Below, piece after piece: positions 44,566 through 52,517 of a DNA stretch of 64,000 bases; position 1 is the stretch's first letter; every line of letters starts with the position of its first letter. Made by a program: the position numbers and the translations under genes. Under the pieces are notes generated by a model. It ran no database searches and had not been told where the DNA came from. It saw nothing but the letters and a program-made list of their open reading frames with translations. The stretch is taken from contig NZ_JAXMIH010000023.1 of assembly GCF_034366625.1 (NCBI RefSeq), positions 558,001 through 622,000 on the forward strand, in the 5' to 3' direction. Origin of the DNA: Prosthecobacter sp. Its GTDB lineage: Bacteria > Verrucomicrobiota > Verrucomicrobiia > Verrucomicrobiales > Verrucomicrobiaceae.

Positions 44566-44799
44566 ATGAAAGCCATTCCCATACTCCTCCTCTGCCTCGG
44601 TCTCTCTTCCTGCGGCAAAACATCGAATGCCGGTTCCTACCCGCTCACCACCTGCGTCGTCTCCGGTGAAAAACTCGACAGCATGGGAGAACCCCATGTC
44701 TTCATGCATGAGGGCACCGAAGTTCGCCTGTGCTGCAAATCGTGCCTGGATGACTTTAACAAAGAGCCCGCCAAATACATGGCGAAGCTGAAACCATGA
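44566..44799 (+). CDS. TRASH/YHS-like metal-binding lipoprotein, paralogue 2
   Basis: 77-residue lipoprotein: lipobox LSSC, then TTCVVSGEKLDSMGEPHVFM, a short strand and RLCCKSCLDDFNKEPAKYM. Cys pattern and length match paralogue 1 at 41488 (C...CC..C then a KYxAKLK end). It stands before the CusCBA-type operon. A role as periplasmic copper-binding lipoprotein is inferred from the fold pattern and location. Confidence 0.75.
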   Translation: MKAIPILLLCLGLSSCGKTSNAGSYPLTTCVVSGEKLDSMGEPHVFMHEGTEVRLCCKSCLDDFNKEPAKYMAKLKP

Positions 44800-44824
44800 C
44801 CTATCAATGGCCTTGAAGGAAGAT

Positions 44825-44841
44825 GGTGATGCCCCATGGCA
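44825..44841 (+). promoter_or_regulatory. Recurring ACCCCATGG-type element, copy 3
   Basis: GGTGATGCCCCATGGCA, about 10 bp upstream of the CusC-like start, much closer than the other copies. Either the start codon is further downstream or this copy acts as an operator and not as a promoter element. Confidence 0.45.
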
Positions 44842-44851
44842 TTGACTCGAT

Positions 44852-46225
44852 ATGATGAAATCTCCCACACATGGCCGGGCGTCGGTGCGAGTTGCTCGCA
44901 TCGTTCTGGCAGCGGCCTGTGGCTTTTCAGCCGCCTGTGTTGGCATCAAAACGCCGGGCGAGCGTGATTCAAGGGAGCGGGTGCAGAAGGTGCTGAGCAA
45001 GTATCGCCCGGCAGATGCCGCGCCGAGTCTGCCAGCGCTGCGTGGCGGTGGTTCGCCGGAGACGTTTGTTCGTCACGCCATCTACAAGCATCCGCAGGTC
45101 GAGGCGGCGTATTACGAATGGCTGGCGTCGGTGGAGAAGATCACCCGCGAGCGTTCGCTGCCTGATCCACGGCTGACTTTCCAGGCAGACATCACGAAGG
45201 TCATCATGGCATTGATGCCGGGGCTGATGATGGATTTCCCAGGACCGGGCAAGCTGCGCGCGGCGGCGAATGCGGCCACGGCGGAGAGCGGGATGAAGTA
45301 TTTCCAGTTTGAAACAGCGGTGCTGCAAGTCGCCTATGGCTTCAAGAAGGCGTGGTATGAGCTGCGACTGGTGGATGAGCGCATCCGCGTGAACCAGGAG
45401 ATGGTGACGCTGCTGCAAGACCTCGAAAAGCTCGCGCAATCGCGCACGGAGGTGGGCAAGGGCACGTTGCAGGATCTGCTGCGCACGCAGATGGAGAAAG
45501 AGCGGCTGCAAACCGAGCTGACCAATCTGCGCGACTCGCGACAGTGGTTCGTGACGCAGTTCAAGGCCGCGCTTGGACTCGGCGCGGGTGATCCGACCCC
45601 GCCGCTGCCTCGGGCGCTGCAATCGTCACCGCTTTCCACCAGTGGCGACCGGGTTCTCGCAACGGCGCTGGCGCGAAATCCGCGCCTGAAGGCCATGGAG
45701 GCCGATGTGCGACGCGCGGAGGCCGCCATCACGCAGGCGCAGCGCACACGCATCCCTGATTTCGCGCTGGGAGTGATGGCCGATGTCAAGGCGTCTCCCG
45801 TGATGGTGCGGCCATTGGGTGGCATGACGCTGCCCATCTGGCGCGACAAGATCGCGGCAGAGATCACAGGCGCACGCCATCTGGAAGGCGCATCGAAAGC
45901 CCGCCTCTCCAATGAACGTCTCGCGCTGACCGTGGAGGTGGCGATGAAGAGCTACCAGTATCGCGAAAGCACCCGGCTGCTGGCGCTGCTGCAAAACAGC
46001 CTGCTGCCGAAGGCGAAGCAATCGCTGGATGTGGCGCGTTCGGGCTATTCCACTGGCGGAACGGATTTCATCAACTTGATCGACGCGCAACGCACGCTGC
46101 TGGAGTTCCGCCTGGCCGAGGTCGAGGCACGCATCAAGCGCGAGCTGGCGCTGGCCGATCTGTCACTGCAAGTCATGGGCGTGCCGCCCTCGGGCGCTCC
46201 TTTTCTCGATCCATCCAGGAGGTAA
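44852..46225 (+). CDS. CusC-like outer-membrane efflux lipoprotein
   Basis: TolC-family channel of 457 residues, first gene of a CusCBA-type operon. The N-terminal signal ends in a lipobox (FSAAC), as in CusC. Two coiled-coil repeats are visible: FVRHAIYKHPQVEAAYYEWLAS onward, and LATALARNPRLKAMEADVRRAE onward. The C-terminus has FINLIDAQRTLLEFRLAEVEA, a TolC hallmark. The adaptor gene follows after 4 bp with its ribosome-binding site in the end of this gene. Confidence 0.88.
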   Translation: MMKSPTHGRASVRVARIVLAAACGFSAACVGIKTPGERDSRERVQKVLSKYRPADAAPSLPALRGGGSPETFVRHAIYKHPQVEAAYYEWLASVEKITRERSLPDPRLTFQADITKVIMALMPGLMMDFPGPGKLRAAANAATAESGMKYFQFETAVLQVAYGFKKAWYELRLVDERIRVNQEMVTLLQDLEKLAQSRTEVGKGTLQDLLRTQMEKERLQTELTNLRDSRQWFVTQFKAALGLGAGDPTPPLPRALQSSPLSTSGDRVLATALARNPRLKAMEADVRRAEAAITQAQRTRIPDFALGVMADVKASPVMVRPLGGMTLPIWRDKIAAEITGARHLEGASKARLSNERLALTVEVAMKSYQYRESTRLLALLQNSLLPKAKQSLDVARSGYSTGGTDFINLIDAQRTLLEFRLAEVEARIKRELALADLSLQVMGVPPSGAPFLDPSRR

Positions 46226-46229
46226 CATC

Positions 46230-47723
46230 ATGTCCGCTTCATCCATCCATCGCATCCTGCTCGCCAGCATCGCGGCGGCTCTCGTGTTTGTCAGCTTGAG
46301 CTGCGATGATGCCGGAACGCCTGCTCCTGCCGGTCAGGTCTGGACCTGTTCCATGCATCCGCAGGTGAGGCTGCCAAAGTCGGGTAAGTGCCCAATATGC
46401 GAGATGCCGCTGATCCTCACCAAAGCCACGGCAGCAACACCGAAGAAAGAAGGCCAGGCGAGCCCGGAGCCGGAGGCCATGCTCACGCTTTCCGAACACG
46501 CCCGCGCCATGGCGAGCGTGGAAACCGTGCCCGTGCAGCGCCGCCAGATCACGCATGAAATCCGCGCGGTCGGCAAGGTGCAGTACAACGAGTCTGCGCT
46601 CGCCGTGATCAACAGCCGCGTCGAGGGCTACATCGAAAAGCTCTATGTGGACTTCACCGGCGTGCAGGTGAAGAAGGGCGATCATCTGGTGGAGATCTAC
46701 AGCCCTGACCTCGTCCTCGCGCAGAAGGAACTGCTCGTCGGTCTCGAAGGTCCGGCAAACAACGCATTGATTGAGGCGTCAAAATTGAAACTGCTGCGCT
46801 GGGGCCTCACGCAGGAGCAGGTGGATGATCTAGTGCAGAAGCGCAAAGTCAGCGAGCGCGTCACCTTGTTCTCGCCCATCAACGGCACCGTCACCGAGCG
46901 CATGGCCGTGCAGCAGGCCATGGTGAAAAGCGGCGAGATGCTCTACAAGCTGGCGAATCTGGAGTCCCTGTGGGTCTATCTCGACATCTACGAGTCCGAG
47001 CTGGGCTGGGTGCAGCAGGGGCAGGATGTGACGATCCAGGCGGAGGCTTATCCCAGTGAATCGTTCACCGGACGCATCTGGTTCATCAATCCCGTGCTGA
47101 CCGAAGAAAGCCGCACGGTGAAGGTGCTCGTGAACATCGCCAACACCGATCAAAAGCTGAAGCCCGGCATGTTTGTCAGCGCCATGATTCGTGTGCGGGT
47201 GCTGGCGGATGGCAAAGCCGCGCCCACCGGCCTCGGCGGCCAGTTCACCTGCCAGATGCATCCGCAGATTCTACAGGCTCAGGCCGGTGCTTGTCCGCGC
47301 TGTGGCATGGCACTGACGGTGATCCCCGGTGGCAAAACCAAGTCCACCGATGCCGAGCTGAACGTGCTCGCCGTGCCCATCGCCGCCGTGCTCGACAGCG
47401 GCACGCGCAAGCTCGTGTATGTGGAGCATGCGCAAGGCCAGTTCATGCCGATGGAGGTGAAGCTCGGCCCGCGTGCGGGTGATTATTACTCCGTGCTCGC
47501 CGGTTTGAAGGAGGGCGAGAAGGTGGCGGTGCGCGGCAATTTTCTGCTCGACAGCCAGTTTCAAATTCAGGGACTACCCAGCTTGTTTTACGCGAAAGGC
47601 CAGGCTCCCGCCGCAGGCCATCAACACGGTGCCCCCCCTGAGTCGAAGCCCGCCGTCGCACCTGCCGCAGCGACAGGCCATGAAGGCCATGCCTCGCCGA
47701 AACCTGTCGAGCACAAGCACTAA
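46230..47723 (+). CDS. CusB-like RND adaptor with two heavy-metal-binding domains
   Basis: Periplasmic adaptor of 497 residues with a lipobox-type N-terminus (VSLSCDD). It carries a heavy-metal-binding domain at residues about 30-57 (WTCSMHPQV...KCPICEMPL), typical of CusB-like proteins, and unusually a second copy at about 338-366 (FTCQMHPQI...ACPRCGMAL) placed inside the C-terminal beta region. Between them lie the helical hairpin (DLVLAQKELLVGLEG) and barrel-sandwich halves (VEGYIEKLYVDFTGVQVKKGD). The C-terminus is His-rich (AAGHQHG, GHEGHASPKPVEHKH). An AGGAGG ribosome-binding site at 46217-46222 supports this start. Confidence 0.9.
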   Translation: MSASSIHRILLASIAAALVFVSLSCDDAGTPAPAGQVWTCSMHPQVRLPKSGKCPICEMPLILTKATAATPKKEGQASPEPEAMLTLSEHARAMASVETVPVQRRQITHEIRAVGKVQYNESALAVINSRVEGYIEKLYVDFTGVQVKKGDHLVEIYSPDLVLAQKELLVGLEGPANNALIEASKLKLLRWGLTQEQVDDLVQKRKVSERVTLFSPINGTVTERMAVQQAMVKSGEMLYKLANLESLWVYLDIYESELGWVQQGQDVTIQAEAYPSESFTGRIWFINPVLTEESRTVKVLVNIANTDQKLKPGMFVSAMIRVRVLADGKAAPTGLGGQFTCQMHPQILQAQAGACPRCGMALTVIPGGKTKSTDAELNVLAVPIAAVLDSGTRKLVYVEHAQGQFMPMEVKLGPRAGDYYSVLAGLKEGEKVAVRGNFLLDSQFQIQGLPSLFYAKGQAPAAGHQHGAPPESKPAVAPAAATGHEGHASPKPVEHKH

Positions 47724-47726
47724 GCC

Positions 47727-50700
47727 ATGACCACCGCTCTCATTCGCTGGTGCCTGAAGAACGGCTTCCTGGTCGTTCTTTTCATGCTCGCCCTGCTCGG
47801 CGGCGGCTACTACGCGGTGCAAAACATGCCGGTGGATGCCATCCCCGACATCGGCGAGAAACAGGTCATCGTCTTTGCCGACTGGCCCGGTCGTTCACCG
47901 CAGGACGTGGACAATCAGGTCACCTACCCGCTCACCACGAGCCTCACCGGCACGCCCGGCGTGAAGACCATCCGCAGCATGTCGGGCTTCGGCTTCTCGA
48001 TGGTCTTCGTCATCTTCAAAGACGACGTGGACTACTACTGGGCGCGTTCAAGAGTGCTGGAGCGCATGAACGTGGCTCAGCAGCGGCTGCCGAAGGAAGT
48101 GGTGCCCGTGCTGGGCCCCGATGCCACGGCACTCGGCCAGGTCTATTGGTACACCGTCGAGGGCGAGGGCTTCGATCTCGCCGAGCTGCGCAGCATCCAG
48201 GACTGGTATTTGCGCTATCAGCTCAATGCCGTCGAAGGCGTGAGCGAGGTGGCGAGCATCGGCGGTTTCGTGAAGCAGTATCAGATCGACGTGCATCCTG
48301 ACAAGCTGCGCGCGCAACGCGTGACGTTGTTTGACGTGTATGAGGCCGTGCGAAAGGCCAACATCGACGTTGGCGCGAAGGTGCTGGAGAAAAACGGCCT
48401 GGAGTTCTTCATCCGTGGCGTCGGCTTCATCAAATCGACGGAGGACTTGGAGAAAGTCGTCATCCGTCAGGAGCAGGGCACGCCGATCCAGATCAAGCAC
48501 GTCGCCACCGTGACGCTCGGCCCGGATTTCCGGCGCGGTGCTCTCGACAAGGGCGGTGTCGAGGCCGTGGGCGGCGTGGTGCTGATGCGCTACGGCGAAA
48601 ACCCGCAGCACGTCGTCGAAAAGGTCAAAGCGCAAATCAAGCAGCTTGAAGCCGGCCTGCCGCAGAAGACGCTCGCTGACGGTCGCATCTCAAAGGTGCG
48701 CGTCGTGCCGTTCTACGACCGCACGGACATCGTCAACGAGACTATCGACACGCTCAAAAGCGCGCTCAGCGAGGAGGCGCTGATGGCTGGCATCGTCATT
48801 CTCATTTTCCTGCTGCATCTGCGCAGCACGGCGGCGGTGCTCGTCACCCTGCCGCTGTCCGTCTGTCTATGCTTCATCCTCATGTTCGCCTTCGGTGTGG
48901 ACTCCAACATCATGTCGCTCGCCGGTCTCGCCATCGCCATCGGGGATGTGGCGGACATGGGCATCATCATGACGGAGAACATCTACCGGCACATCGCCAC
49001 CGGTGATCCGAAGAAGAGTCACTTCCAGAAGGTTTATGACGGCGCGACGGAGGTCGGCGGCGCGATTGTCACCGCTGTCTCGAACACCATTGTCTCCTTC
49101 ATCCCGGTGTTCTTTCTCCTCGGCCAGGAGGGCAAGCTGTTCCGTCCTCTCGCATTCACCAAGACCTTCGCCATCGGTGCCAGCGTCATCCTCGCGCTCA
49201 CCGTTGTGCCGCTCATCTGCTACTTCCTGTTTCAACCGGTGAAGTGGTCGCGCCGCACCGTGTGGAAGATCGCTCTCAGCATGGGCATCGCCTCCGTGTT
49301 TGCCACGCACGCCATATTCATGTGGGCGCTGGCGGGCTCGCATTACAGCGGCTGGCCCATGTCCATCGTCGTCGGCGTCATCGTCGTGCTGGCCGTGGTG
49401 CGCATGACGCGTGAGCGCTTCTTGCCGATGGAGGAAAATCCAGTCTCTCACAAAATCTCACGCGTCTATGTCCCGGCGCTGCGCTGGGTGCTGGATAACA
49501 AGAAGACCTTCATGATCGCCCCGGTGGTGATCTTCTTTGTCGGCATGAGCATCTGGCTCGGCATCGGCGTGACCTTGAAGCCCGTCGAGTGGATCGCCAA
49601 CCTCGGCGCGGATGAGCCACGCGTGCAATTGGGCGAGCTGCGCTGGCAAAAAATCCGCCATGGCGACGAACCGCCCACCCGCCGCATGCTCTGGCGCAAA
49701 CAAAGCGAGACCGATGCGCACAACGAGACCAAGGGCGGGCTCACCGTCGTTTCGGAAACTCGCATCGTGCCCGGCATCGGGCGCGAGTTCATGCCGCCGC
49801 TGGATGAAGGATCGTTCCTCTACATGCCCTCGCTGCTGCCGCAGGGCGGACTCGGCCCCGCCATCGAGGTGAATGCGAAGCAGGACATGGCCATCGCCAC
49901 CGTGCCCGAAGTGGAAAGCGTCGTGGGCAAGCTCGGTCGTGCTGAGACCGCGCTCGACCCCGCGCCCATCGGCATGATGGAGAGCATCATCATCCTGAAG
50001 CCCGAGGACGAGTGGCGTCAGTTACCCGTGAAACGGTGGTTTTCCGACTGGCCTGCGTGGCTCAAGACGCCGCTCGCCTGGATCGCACCGGAGCATCGTC
50101 AGATCACGAAAAACGAGATCCTCACCGAGTTGCAGGAGAAGACCGCCATCCCCGGCGTGCTGCCGACTTTTCTTCAACCGATTCAAACGCGCCTGATCAT
50201 GCTCCAGACCGGCTTCCGCGCCATGATGGGCGTGAAGATCTACGGCGGCGACCTCCGTGAGATCGAGCGCATCGGCCTGCAAATCGAATCTCTACTCAAG
50301 GAAGTGCCCGGTGCCACTGACATCATCGCCGACCGCATCGTCGGGAAGCCTTATCTCGAATTCCACATCGACCGCGACCGCATCGCCCGTTACGGCGTCA
50401 ACATCCGCGACGTGCAGGATGTCATCGAAGTCGCCATCGGCGGCATGAACCTCATGGAGTCTGTCGAGGGCCGCGAACGCTATCCCATCCGCGTGCGCTA
50501 TCTGCGCGAGTTCCGTGAGGACATCCCCGAGCTGGAGAAAATCCTCGTCCCCACCAGCAGCGGCGCGCAGATCCCGCTCGCGCAGGTTGTCACCATCAAG
50601 AGCGTGCTCGGACCGCAGGAGATCAAGGGCGAGCGCGGCCTGCTCGTCGGTTACGTCACCATGAACACGCGCGACCGCGATGAAGTCAGCGTTGTGGAAG

Positions 50701-51395
50701 ATGCTGAGAAGCTCTTGCAGGCCGCCTTGAAGGACGGACGCCTCAAACTCCCCGCCGGTTACTACTGGGAGTGGAGCGGCCAGTTTGAGAACCAGGTGCG
50801 CGCCACCAAGCGCATGCAGATTCTCGTCCCCATCTGCATCGCCATCATGTTCGTGTCGCTCTATCTCGGCTTCCGGCGCAAATGGATCGCGCCGGTCATT
50901 TTCCTTGATGTCATCGTCTCGCTGGCCGCAGGCTTTCTGCTGCTGCCGCTGTGGGACGCGAATCTCTCCGTCGCCGTGTGGGTGGGCTTTCTCGTGCTGC
51001 TCGGCGTGGTGGATGATGACAGCGTCGTGCTCTCCACCTACCTGGAGGACATCTTCGACAGCAAGGAGATGCAAAGCATCGCCGACATTCGCGAGTCCGT
51101 GGTCCAGGCCGGTTTGAAGCGCATCCGCGCCAACCTCATGACCATCGCCACCACCGTCTTCGGCCTGATGCCCGTCTTTTGGACGACCGGTCGCGGCTCC
51201 GACATCATGCAACCCATCGCCCTGCCCTCCCTCGGCGGCATGGCAGTGAGCCTCGTCACCATGTTCATCGTGCCCTGCCTGTTCTCCGCCGTCGAGGAAT
51301 GGAAATGGAAACGGGCTCAAGCCAACCCGCCCCTCAAAACTCAAACCGACAAAAGTGCAGCCGATGATTCACCAGAGGCGCTCCTCCTAACGTGA
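47727..51395 (+). CDS. CusA-like Cu(I)/Ag(I) RND efflux transporter, extended
   Basis: Inner-membrane HME-RND pump of 1222 residues, about 180 longer than usual. Methionines matching the CusA copper relay appear at FLYMPSLLP, APIGMMESII and RLIMLQTGFR, so Cu/Ag is the likely cargo. The TM4 proton-relay region reads GDVADMGIIMTENIYRHI. The extra length comes mainly from an insertion between the first half's TM bundle and the second porter half: two to three added hydrophobic segments (ALSMGIASVFATHAIFMWAL, PMSIVVGVIVVLAVV) and a charged stretch up to TRIVPGIGREFMPPLDEGS. It follows the CusB-like gene after 3 bp. Confidence 0.92.
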   Translation: MTTALIRWCLKNGFLVVLFMLALLGGGYYAVQNMPVDAIPDIGEKQVIVFADWPGRSPQDVDNQVTYPLTTSLTGTPGVKTIRSMSGFGFSMVFVIFKDDVDYYWARSRVLERMNVAQQRLPKEVVPVLGPDATALGQVYWYTVEGEGFDLAELRSIQDWYLRYQLNAVEGVSEVASIGGFVKQYQIDVHPDKLRAQRVTLFDVYEAVRKANIDVGAKVLEKNGLEFFIRGVGFIKSTEDLEKVVIRQEQGTPIQIKHVATVTLGPDFRRGALDKGGVEAVGGVVLMRYGENPQHVVEKVKAQIKQLEAGLPQKTLADGRISKVRVVPFYDRTDIVNETIDTLKSALSEEALMAGIVILIFLLHLRSTAAVLVTLPLSVCLCFILMFAFGVDSNIMSLAGLAIAIGDVADMGIIMTENIYRHIATGDPKKSHFQKVYDGATEVGGAIVTAVSNTIVSFIPVFFLLGQEGKLFRPLAFTKTFAIGASVILALTVVPLICYFLFQPVKWSRRTVWKIALSMGIASVFATHAIFMWALAGSHYSGWPMSIVVGVIVVLAVVRMTRERFLPMEENPVSHKISRVYVPALRWVLDNKKTFMIAPVVIFFVGMSIWLGIGVTLKPVEWIANLGADEPRVQLGELRWQKIRHGDEPPTRRMLWRKQSETDAHNETKGGLTVVSETRIVPGIGREFMPPLDEGSFLYMPSLLPQGGLGPAIEVNAKQDMAIATVPEVESVVGKLGRAETALDPAPIGMMESIIILKPEDEWRQLPVKRWFSDWPAWLKTPLAWIAPEHRQITKNEILTELQEKTAIPGVLPTFLQPIQTRLIMLQTGFRAMMGVKIYGGDLREIERIGLQIESLLKEVPGATDIIADRIVGKPYLEFHIDRDRIARYGVNIRDVQDVIEVAIGGMNLMESVEGRERYPIRVRYLREFREDIPELEKILVPTSSGAQIPLAQVVTIKSVLGPQEIKGERGLLVGYVTMNTRDRDEVSVVEDAEKLLQAALKDGRLKLPAGYYWEWSGQFENQVRATKRMQILVPICIAIMFVSLYLGFRRKWIAPVIFLDVIVSLAAGFLLLPLWDANLSVAVWVGFLVLLGVVDDDSVVLSTYLEDIFDSKEMQSIADIRESVVQAGLKRIRANLMTIATTVFGLMPVFWTTGRGSDIMQPIALPSLGGMAVSLVTMFIVPCLFSAVEEWKWKRAQANPPLKTQTDKSAADDSPEALLLT

Positions 51396-51410
51396 ATTTG
51401 TGAACCGAAA

Positions 51411-52517
51411 ATGATGAATCCACACCCTGAACCAGACACCGCGAGTTTCCCTTTGCGATTGCAGCGCCTCGGGGTGGTGATGGAGCCGGAGCCGGGCAAT
51501 CCCCTGGAGGTGGAAGGCGTGTTGAACCCGGCATCGGCGCGTGGTCGCGACGGGCAGCTCTATCTCTTTCCTCGGTTGGTGGCGCGGGGGAATTACTCGC
51601 GCATTGGCATTGCGCGCGTGTGCTTCAACGAGGCAGGCGACCCGGTGGGCGTGGAGCGACTCGGCATCGCGCTGGAGCCGCAGGCTGATTACGAACTGCG
51701 GCCCGATGGCGGCGGTTGCGAAGATCCGCGCATCACATTCATCGAGCCACTGGATCGTTATGTGATGACTTACACGGCACTTTCATCTCGGGGGCCACGC
51801 ATCGCGCTGGCCATGTCGGAAGATTTGTTTCACTGGGACCGGCTGGGGCTGGCAATCTTCATGCCGTATGAGGGTGTGGACTTCAATGATGTTGCCAACA
51901 AAGATGCCTTGCTCTTTCCCGTCGCCATCCCCGATCCTGACGGACGGCCCTCCATGGCACTGATCCATCGTCCGCTCTTCCCCGGCACCGGACCTGATGA
52001 AAAGCTGCACTGCCGGTTTCCCCGCGTGATGGACATCCTGCGGGAGAGCATCTGGATTTCCTATCACTCGTTGGTGGATGAGGTGTGCGACAAACACCAT
52101 CACCTTTGCCACTTTGATTCGCACCGGCGGCTGGCGTGTCCGACGGCAGCTTGGGAGCAGTTGAAAATCGGCGGCGGCACTCCGCCGATGCTGACTCCGC
52201 ACGGATGGCTGTTCCTCTATCATGGCGTGTGTGAGGCATTGAACAAGCTCTCGGGGTGCGAGCTGAGTTACTCTGCGGGGCTGCTCGTGCTGGATGAGAA
52301 ACAGCCTCATCAAATCCGTTATCGCTCGCCCGAGCCGATCCTGACACCAGAGCTGCCCAAAGAGCGCGAGGGCATCGTGCCCAATGTCGTTTTTCCGACC
52401 GCGATTGACCGGCGTGACGACCTCGGTTTGCCGGGCCGCTTCGATGTTTACTACGGCATGGCCGATAAACGCATCGGCGTTGCGCGGCTGGACTTGCCAG
52501 AACACCTGCCGAAATGA
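51411..52517 (+). CDS. GH130-family glycoside phosphorylase/hydrolase
   Basis: 368-residue protein of the five-bladed beta-propeller GH130 family, whose members mostly phosphorolyse beta-mannosidic bonds. Seen: EGVLNPASARGRDGQLYLFPRL near residue 34, the GCEDPRIT motif with the catalytic-site Asp near 104, YTALSSRGPRIALA, and NKDALLFP near 163. Cytoplasmic; no signal peptide. Its stop overlaps the start of the P-type ATPase by 4 bp, so they are coupled even though the functions look unrelated. It starts 15 bp after the CusA-like stop and so may be read from the same transcript. Confidence 0.85.
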   Translation: MMNPHPEPDTASFPLRLQRLGVVMEPEPGNPLEVEGVLNPASARGRDGQLYLFPRLVARGNYSRIGIARVCFNEAGDPVGVERLGIALEPQADYELRPDGGGCEDPRITFIEPLDRYVMTYTALSSRGPRIALAMSEDLFHWDRLGLAIFMPYEGVDFNDVANKDALLFPVAIPDPDGRPSMALIHRPLFPGTGPDEKLHCRFPRVMDILRESIWISYHSLVDEVCDKHHHLCHFDSHRRLACPTAAWEQLKIGGGTPPMLTPHGWLFLYHGVCEALNKLSGCELSYSAGLLVLDEKQPHQIRYRSPEPILTPELPKEREGIVPNVVFPTAIDRRDDLGLPGRFDVYYGMADKRIGVARLDLPEHLPK

